Source of the DNA: Pseudomonadota bacterium
Lineage (GTDB): Bacteria > Desulfobacterota > Syntrophia > Syntrophales > JADFWA01
Direction of reading: 5' to 3'
DNA: 9,263 nt
Assembly (NCBI GenBank): GCA_030610915.1
Contig: JAUWQS010000048.1
Location: 1-9,263, forward strand
Shown one piece after another: positions 5,458 to 9,263 of this stretch (its first letter is position 1; every line of letters starts with the position of its first letter). The notes beneath the pieces were generated by a model. That model saw only the letters and a list, made by a program, of their open reading frames with translations, searched no databases and had not been told where the DNA came from. Made by a program: the position numbers and the translations under genes.

Positions 5458-6708
5458 TTACCTCTTGATATTCATAAGCTCGGACATCATCTGATCGGTA
5501 GTCGTAATAACCTTGGCATTGGCCTGGTATGCCCTTTGGGCAATGATCATATTGATAAATTCTGTGGCAACATCGGTGTTCGACATCTCGAGGGAGTTGG
5601 GGCTGATCTCACCCAGTCCGCCTGTTCCGGGTTTGTTTATGAGCGCATCACCCGAATTTATTGTCTCGGCGAAGAGATTGGACCCTATCTTATTCAATCC
5701 CCACGGACTCGTAAATTTTGCCAGGGCAATCTGTCCCAGATCCGCAGTCTGTCCATTTGAGAAGAATCCATTGAGTATCCCGTCGCTTCCGATTGATAGA
5801 CTCTGTAACTCGCCTGAGGAATGCCCATTGCTGACAAGGGATCTGTTGACCGAGGGGCTGGCATAGCCTGTCATTGTCTCGGCATCTTTACCATCGCCAT
5901 CAGCATCATCATTAACCAGGTCCCAGTTGATGACGCCACCGTCGCCGATGGTGGCGCCGCCCGGCAATGTGCTGCCTACATCAACGGTAATCGTTAGGTC
6001 GGTTGTAGCAGCATCAAGCTTTCCAGCTCCATCAAAGGTAATGGTGGTAGAATTCAAGGTTAGGCCATCTGTGGGATCTAAATCCGACATATCAACCCCG
6101 ATACCCCATTCACCAACATTTGCGGTCTTCGTGAAGGTCAACGTAAACGTATGCGCGGCCCCTAACGAATCATAGACCGTCAATGCCGAGACAAAGGTAT
6201 CATCCACTGCAGCCTCCCCATTAAGATTTGCGCCTATGGAAACCCTCGTGGTAACTTCCGGGGCTGACTGAACTCCGCCCAAAGCGATGTCTCCGATTAC
6301 GTCTGCGTCTGTGGAAACACCATATCCCTGAGATCTGTAACCATTTACATCCACGAGATACCCATCCCTGTCTATAATGAACATACCTGCCCTGGTATAA
6401 TATCTGGCGCCGTCGGCATCGTTGACCATAAAAAATCCGTCTCCATTTATAGCAAGATCTGTGGCGCTCTGCGTACTCTCAAATGAGCCCTGCCCGAACA
6501 GTGTGGGAACCGCAGACACCCCTACACCTCGTCCTATTTGCATTGCGCCGGAGCCTCCGGCAATGCTCTGGCTTAATATATCGCTAAAAACCGCGACCCC
6601 TGCCTTAAAGCCAACCGTGTTGACATTGGCTATATTATTGCCTATAACATCCATCTGTCTGGAACTGGCGTTAAGACCAGATACCCCCGTCCATAGTGAA
6701 CTTCCCAT
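5458..6708 (-). CDS. flgE: FlgE, flagellar hook protein
   Basis: The protein has 416 residues. The N-terminal rod/hook segment (1-48) is MGSSLWTGVSGLNASSRQMD... with the family motif IGNNIANVNTVGFKAG. The C-terminal segment (about 373-416) has LEMSNTDVATEFINMIIAQR and AYQANAKVITTTDQMM, the coiled-coil partner of the N-terminus that packs in the hook tube. Between them, residues about 75-130 form the conserved D1-type region (ATDLAINGDGFFMVND, YTRAGMF). Residues about 140-300 form a variable, Asp/Thr-rich surface domain. Hook protein is exported by the flagellar type III system and polymerises beneath the FlgD cap. An AGGAGGG site precedes the ATG by 8 nt. The stop is TAA, followed by about 20 nt and a hairpin. 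Confidence 0.97.
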   Translation of the reverse strand: MGSSLWTGVSGLNASSRQMDVIGNNIANVNTVGFKAGVAVFSDILSQSIAGGSGAMQIGRGVGVSAVPTLFGQGSFESTQSATDLAINGDGFFMVNDADGARYYTRAGMFIIDRDGYLVDVNGYRSQGYGVSTDADVIGDIALGGVQSAPEVTTRVSIGANLNGEAAVDDTFVSALTVYDSLGAAHTFTLTFTKTANVGEWGIGVDMSDLDPTDGLTLNSTTITFDGAGKLDAATTDLTITVDVGSTLPGGATIGDGGVINWDLVNDDADGDGKDAETMTGYASPSVNRSLVSNGHSSGELQSLSIGSDGILNGFFSNGQTADLGQIALAKFTSPWGLNKIGSNLFAETINSGDALINKPGTGGLGEISPNSLEMSNTDVATEFINMIIAQRAYQANAKVITTTDQMMSELMNIKR

Positions 6709-6730
6709 TTTATTAACCCTCCTTTTTACT

Positions 6731-6800
6731 TAGGTTGTTTAGGCTGAAGGCTGTTAGGGCTGAAGGAATATTAATTATAACTACCTTCTACCTTCAGCCT
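6731..6800. repeat. AGGCTG-family hairpin repeat cluster between flgD and flgE
   Basis: This is the shortest intact copy. It has the core 6732-6777, then ATAACTACC, CTTCTACC and the closing CTTCAGCCTTC. The flgD reading frame ends inside it: the last codons GAA GGC TGA are the repeat word GAAGGCTGA. It serves as a clean reference for the family because no other repeat is nested in it. Confidence 0.94.
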
Positions 6801-7435
6801 TCATTCACACAAATTACATCTCCAAAAGCGATATCTCTCCCGTTAACAGAGAGATACGGGGAACCATCCTTGAATGTCACCCCTGTCACCCGTCCTGTCA
6901 TTATTGTATAGACGGGTATTTCATCTCCATTGCCACTGGTTGCGGATACCTCGAATGAATAATTGCCGTCCGCAACACCGCTGCAATCCCACGTAACTGA
7001 ATTTTCCCCTTCTTCCTGACTTCCCGGTTCAAGGGTATCCATTAGATTTCCATCTGCATCATAGATTTTAATTGTAATATCCCGGGCATCTTCTGATAAA
7101 ATATAATTCAGGTCGGCGGATGCGCCCTCTGCTCTGACTATATCACCTGTTGCGGTTACCTCTTTGCCGATAAGACTTACCGACTGAGCATTGTTCAGCG
7201 AAGCCTGATAAAGATTCGCAAATTCCAACTGGGCATTCATATTACTCAACTGTTCAAGACTCGAAAACTGGGCAAGCTGCGCTGTAAAATCAGCACCGTC
7301 GAGGGGATTAAGAGGGTCCTGATTTTTAAGCTGTGCCACCAGCATCTTAAGAAAATCATCCTTCCCCAATGTATCCTGCTTCACTGCGCCCGGGTTTATG
7401 CTGCCAATGCCGCCAATGCCTTCTATCCCTGCCAT
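6794..7435 (-). CDS. flgD: FlgD, hook-cap (hook assembly scaffolding) protein
   Basis: The protein has 213 residues from the ATG at 7435, chosen because a very strong ribosome site lies 8 nt before it. A GTG at 7444 falls inside that site. The conserved N-terminal part (about 20-75) has LGKDDFLKMLVAQLKNQDPL, NPLDGADFTAQLAQFSSLEQ and LSNMN, diagnostic of FlgD. The C-terminal part has a FlnD/Ig-like region (about 110-160: ITIKIYDADGNLMDTLEPG, GVADGNYSFEV) and a Tudor-like end (GRVTGVTFKDGSPYLSVNGR). FlgD caps the growing hook and is lost when the hook is complete. It lies between fliK, which measures the hook, and flgE, which builds it. The last residues NEG and the stop come from the adjoining repeat. 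Confidence 0.96.
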   Translation of the reverse strand: MAGIEGIGGIGSINPGAVKQDTLGKDDFLKMLVAQLKNQDPLNPLDGADFTAQLAQFSSLEQLSNMNAQLEFANLYQASLNNAQSVSLIGKEVTATGDIVRAEGASADLNYILSEDARDITIKIYDADGNLMDTLEPGSQEEGENSVTWDCSGVADGNYSFEVSATSGNGDEIPVYTIMTGRVTGVTFKDGSPYLSVNGRDIAFGDVICVNEG

Positions 7436-7438
7436 TTT

Positions 7439-7451
7439 GATCACCTCCTTA
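7439..7451 (-). promoter_or_regulatory. Full-length Shine-Dalgarno site of flgD
   Basis: The minus strand reads TAAGGAGGTGATC. Its complement, GATCACCTCCTTA, is exactly the usual 3' end of bacterial 16S rRNA, a 13-base match. Most sites here match 4-7 bases. It decides the flgD start at 7435 and suggests very strong ribosome loading. Confidence 0.85.
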
Positions 7452-7452
7452 T

Positions 7453-7610
7453 TTAGGTTGTTTAGGCTGAAGGTCAGTGGTCAGTGGTCGGTGGTCGGTG
7501 GTCGGTGGTCGGTGGTCAGTGGTCAGTGGTTAGAAAATACTGTTCACTGCCCACTGTTCACTGCCCACTGCCCACTGCCCACTGTCCACTGTTTTTTTAC
7601 CTACAGCCTA
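7453..7610. repeat. Compound cluster: GTCAGTG heptamer hairpin nested in an AGGCTG-family repeat
   Basis: The outer words are TTAGGTTGTTTAGGCTGAAG (7453-7472) and CTACAGCCTA (7601-7610). Inside are eight exact 7-nt units GTC(A/G)GTG (7473-7528), a 13-nt spacer, then seven 7-nt units of the complement, G(T/C)(T/C)CACT (7542-7590). The inner array forms a long hairpin of about 50 bp with some mismatches. The final CTA (7608-7610) is the fliK stop codon. One repeat family seems to have grown inside another. Confidence 0.95.
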
Positions 7611-8837
7611 TACACGTACACTTATATGACCAGCGCCATCTTCATCAATTGATGACATACTCTGGAGCTGAACATCTTCTTCCATCCTTTCTTCCCTGCC
7701 ACTATCTCGCTTATCCCTGTCTTCTCCGGATAATGTGGCTCCATGTCTAAATCCAGGACCGCCCCTGTCAGACCTCTCCTGAACCAATACATCAAAGCTA
7801 TCCACATGTAATCCATGCCCCTGAAGAGAATTTCTGAGTTGCTCCACATTGTGCTGCAAGACATGCCTGACCTCATGCGTGTCGGTCATCAGTACCATCT
7901 TCACCTTATCATTGTGAACGGAGACATCTATATTCACTGTGCCCAGCCTGGGCGGATTTAACTGAATCTTCACCCTGCCGGATCCTTTTTTAAAAATATT
8001 ACCGGCGCCATCTGTTATCTGGTTAATCAAAAGAGACGGTCTGACAGGGTCAGGTCTTGACATTTGACATTTCATGTCAATCTCAGCAGGGGAACCAGAC
8101 CTTGAAAAAATGTCAAAAAAGATGGTCTGACCACGTGTCTCCTTGTGACGGGAGGATAAAGCCTCTCCTGCCAATTCAGACAGATTTTCATGTTTTGCTG
8201 TGGCGGCAAGCCATTGGGATTTATTTGCGGCAGCCTCCGATTTAGATTCCTTAAAACTAAGAACTTCAGGATTTTTCCTGCCGACCGGCGGTCCTGCCGA
8301 TTTTGCAGCCACCCCTTTTTTTTCATCCCCCGACTTCTTTGATTCTAACTTCTGTAAAAATGCTCCTTTCTTCATCGCGGATAAAATTTCCTCTACCTTT
8401 CCATCTCTCACGCCACAATCTCTAAGCAGTTCTCCTACATCGTTCTCCATGGCTCTCCAATTATCCATGACAGAGGGTGAACTTTTTTTGTCGCCGGTCG
8501 CATTAACCGGCGCCTTCAAAATATCGGTCTTAACGATATCAGATTTGTCAGATCCCAACTTCGGGGAAAATTTGACATCCTCCATGCGCAACAGAATCTT
8601 TTTTAGCTTGCTCTCTTCAACGCCATGACTTTTCAGCAGGGCTGCAATATCTTTTTTAATGCTTTTTCCGTCAGCCCCTTTCGCCATGAATTTTTTATCC
8701 GCAGTTGCAGAAAGTATGGATGACGCAACCATTCCAAAAAAGAAATCTTTCTTTTCCTTATTGCCCTTTGTCAACATGGCAGAAAAGATACTGTTTTCTG
8801 AATTTATCACCTTTGTTGACGGCATCGATGGAATCAC
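7608..8837 (-). CDS. fliK: FliK, flagellar hook-length control protein
   Basis: The protein has 409 residues. The GTG start has an ACGAGGA site 7 nt upstream; an ATG four codons in has none. The C-terminal domain (about 283-352) matches the FliK switch domain: GRVKIQLNPPRLGTVNIDVS, then VKMVLMTDTHEVRHVLQHNV and EQLRNSLQGHGLHVDSFDV. Residues 1-280 are Lys/Ser/Asp-rich, low in complexity and poorly conserved, as expected for the exported ruler part. Within them a 32-residue helical unit occurs twice (63-94 and 133-164, 12 of 32 identical). FliK measures the hook and switches FlhB from hook to filament export. The tail after 353 is rich in Asp, Glu and Arg. The TAG stop lies in a TAGGCTG repeat word. 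It appears to be the first gene after the sigma-54 element at 8951-8966. Confidence 0.94.
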   Translation of the reverse strand: MIPSMPSTKVINSENSIFSAMLTKGNKEKKDFFFGMVASSILSATADKKFMAKGADGKSIKKDIAALLKSHGVEESKLKKILLRMEDVKFSPKLGSDKSDIVKTDILKAPVNATGDKKSSPSVMDNWRAMENDVGELLRDCGVRDGKVEEILSAMKKGAFLQKLESKKSGDEKKGVAAKSAGPPVGRKNPEVLSFKESKSEAAANKSQWLAATAKHENLSELAGEALSSRHKETRGQTIFFDIFSRSGSPAEIDMKCQMSRPDPVRPSLLINQITDGAGNIFKKGSGRVKIQLNPPRLGTVNIDVSVHNDKVKMVLMTDTHEVRHVLQHNVEQLRNSLQGHGLHVDSFDVLVQERSDRGGPGFRHGATLSGEDRDKRDSGREERMEEDVQLQSMSSIDEDGAGHISVRV

Positions 8838-8858
8838 ACTACGTCCTCGTCACAAGCT

Positions 8859-8883
8859 GTTTAAAAGCTCTATCCTTTCAAAC
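8859..8883 (-). promoter_or_regulatory. Hairpin in the fliK mRNA leader
   Basis: In the transcript GUUUGAAAG and CUUUUAAAC pair over 9 bp (one G-U pair) around a 7-nt loop, ending 11 nt before the GAGG ribosome site (8845-8848). Outer words CAC-AAGC and GCTT-GTG could extend the stem with internal loops. It could modulate fliK translation; no known riboswitch class is recognised. Confidence 0.35.
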
Positions 8884-8950
8884 TTTCACGCTTCTTTGTG
8901 GCCGATAAGCCATGGGGGGTTGTCGGTGTTAATCTGTGTCATTCCAACAG

Positions 8951-8966
8951 AGCAAGAGACATGCCA
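8951..8966 (-). promoter_or_regulatory. Strong candidate sigma-54 promoter for fliK-flgD-flgE
   Basis: The minus strand reads TGGCATGTCTCTTGCT. It differs from the sigma-54 consensus TGGCACG-N4-TTGCW at one position and has the required 10 bases between GG and GC. The predicted start is near 8940, about 100 nt before the fliK start codon. No other good promoter lies before fliK. Confidence 0.75.
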
Positions 8967-9039
8967 CTACACTCTGTCCTTAAACATTCTGTAATTCCAA
9001 ATAGTTAGGAGGATTGAAAAATTGATGTTTGTTTGAATC

Positions 9040-9054
9040 AGGCAAATATTGCCT
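9040..9054. promoter_or_regulatory. Palindrome AGGCAA-ATA-TTGCCT, possible activator site for the fliK promoter
   Basis: Perfect 6-bp arms around 3 nt are centred about 107 bp upstream of the predicted fliK start. That is almost the same distance as between the GTCAAATTTCTGAC palindrome and the motA start. The two sites share a G(G/T)CAAAT half. One activator binding both is an inference from spacing and the shared half-site. Confidence 0.35.
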
Positions 9055-9081
9055 ATGAGGCAGGCTGATCCTGGAGCGCCA

Positions 9082-9139
9082 TATTGAGCTCGTAGATCGT
9101 AACTACTCAGGTGGGTAGACTGAAGGTATCAGCTCAATA
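9082..9139. repeat. 9-bp inverted pair enclosing a degenerate repeat word
   Basis: TATTGAGCT (9082-9090) and AGCTCAATA (9131-9139) are perfect inverses 40 nt apart. Between them lie GTAACTACTCAGGT (9099-9112), the exact inverse of 5178-5191, and TAGACTGAAGG, which resembles a decayed AGGCTGAAGG unit. It looks like the remnant of a repeat cluster. Confidence 0.45.
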
Positions 9140-9201
9140 AATAGGGGGATTACATTTTTAAAGTGTTGGTCTCGAACCACGATAAGCGTTCACCGAACAT
9201 T

Positions 9202-9229
9202 GAAATTAGAAATTAGAAATTGGAAATTC
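9202..9229. repeat. GAAATT(A/G/C) heptamer array
   Basis: Four adjacent 7-nt units (GAAATTA, GAAATTA, GAAATTG, GAAATTC) run up to a CAGCCTTC word. No reverse array is visible inside the window, so this may be half of a hairpin cluster or an unpaired family. Confidence 0.85.
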
Positions 9230-9263
9230 AGCCTTCATGCTTTTGTACTGCTCGGCTGAGCTC

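Larger units (their letters stand above)
8838..9263. other. Upstream region of fliK; no supportable gene, promoter and degenerate repeats
   Basis: No reading frame here looks like a gene. Read toward fliK, it holds a GAAATTA heptamer array (9229-9202), an inverted pair TATTGAGCT/AGCTCAATA (9139-9082) around a word shared with the motA region, a palindrome (9054-9040), a sigma-54 element (8966-8951) and a roughly 100-nt leader. At the extreme right the minus strand could hold the last 11 codons of another gene (ending ...KHEG, stop at 9228-9230), too short to identify. Confidence 0.7.

Noticed and set aside
7436..7444. GTG start of flgD at 7444.
   Set aside because: The GTG lies inside the Shine-Dalgarno sequence itself; the ATG at 7435 is correctly spaced.
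7473..7590. CRISPR array.
   Set aside because: Units are 7 nt with no unique spacers, and the second half is the complement of the first; no cas genes.
7398..7750. Plus-strand open frames across the GTCAGTG array, with repetitive protein (WSVV.GRWSVV).
   Set aside because: They are translations of the heptamer array and the reverse of flgD and fliK; no ribosome site or family resemblance.
8064..8080. Perfect palindrome TTGACAT-TTC-ATGTCAA inside fliK.
   Set aside because: Pairs with 7-bp arms are expected several times by chance in a window this size, and it lies in coding sequence far from any promoter.
8901..8908. Plus-strand GCCGATAA, an exact sigma-28 -10 box.
   Set aside because: No matching -35 at the right spacing (nearest TCAAA is about 3 bases off), and no plus-strand gene follows.

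Overview
The window is a compact flagellar gene cluster, all transcribed on the minus strand (right to left). In transcription order it reads fliK, flgD, flgE, a 412-bp gap, motA, two motB paralogues, fliL, fliM, fliN, and the start of fliO, which runs off the left edge. The organism is a Gram-negative-type flagellated bacterium. Gene order, candidate sigma-54 promoters and the style of intergenic repeats suggest Desulfobacterota or a neighbouring phylum such as Nitrospirota. That assignment is inference; nothing in the window is a taxonomic marker.

Region by region: 8838-9263 is upstream control DNA for fliK, with a strong sigma-54 -24/-12 element (8951-8966), a small palindrome upstream of it and degenerate repeats at the edge. 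Positions 5458-8837 hold the hook-building genes: FliK (hook-length ruler), FlgD (hook cap) and FlgE (hook). Positions 5046-5457 hold no gene. They carry a CGAAG hairpin after flgE, a palindrome resembling a FleQ-type site, a sigma-54 element pointing at motA, and a long repeat hairpin. The small gene flbD, often found at this place in related clusters, is absent. Positions 2727-5045 encode the stator (MotA and two MotB-like proteins), and 1-2584 encode FliL, the C-ring proteins FliM and FliN, and the export-gate protein FliO. Together they make the hook, the torque-generating stator and the switch.

Two things stand out. First, every junction between non-overlapping genes is filled by hairpin-forming clusters of 7-8 nt words, of several unrelated families: AGGCTGA/T, GGTTCAA, GTCAGTG, CACGAAG and GAAATTA. 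The dominant AGGCTG family has one orientation throughout. Its conserved end lies 18-25 nt before five start codons, and its words supply the stop codons of several genes. Second, the two MotB paralogues differ at the ion-binding aspartate: the promoter-proximal one has Ser in its place, and the second keeps Asp. This suggests an asymmetric or specialised stator.
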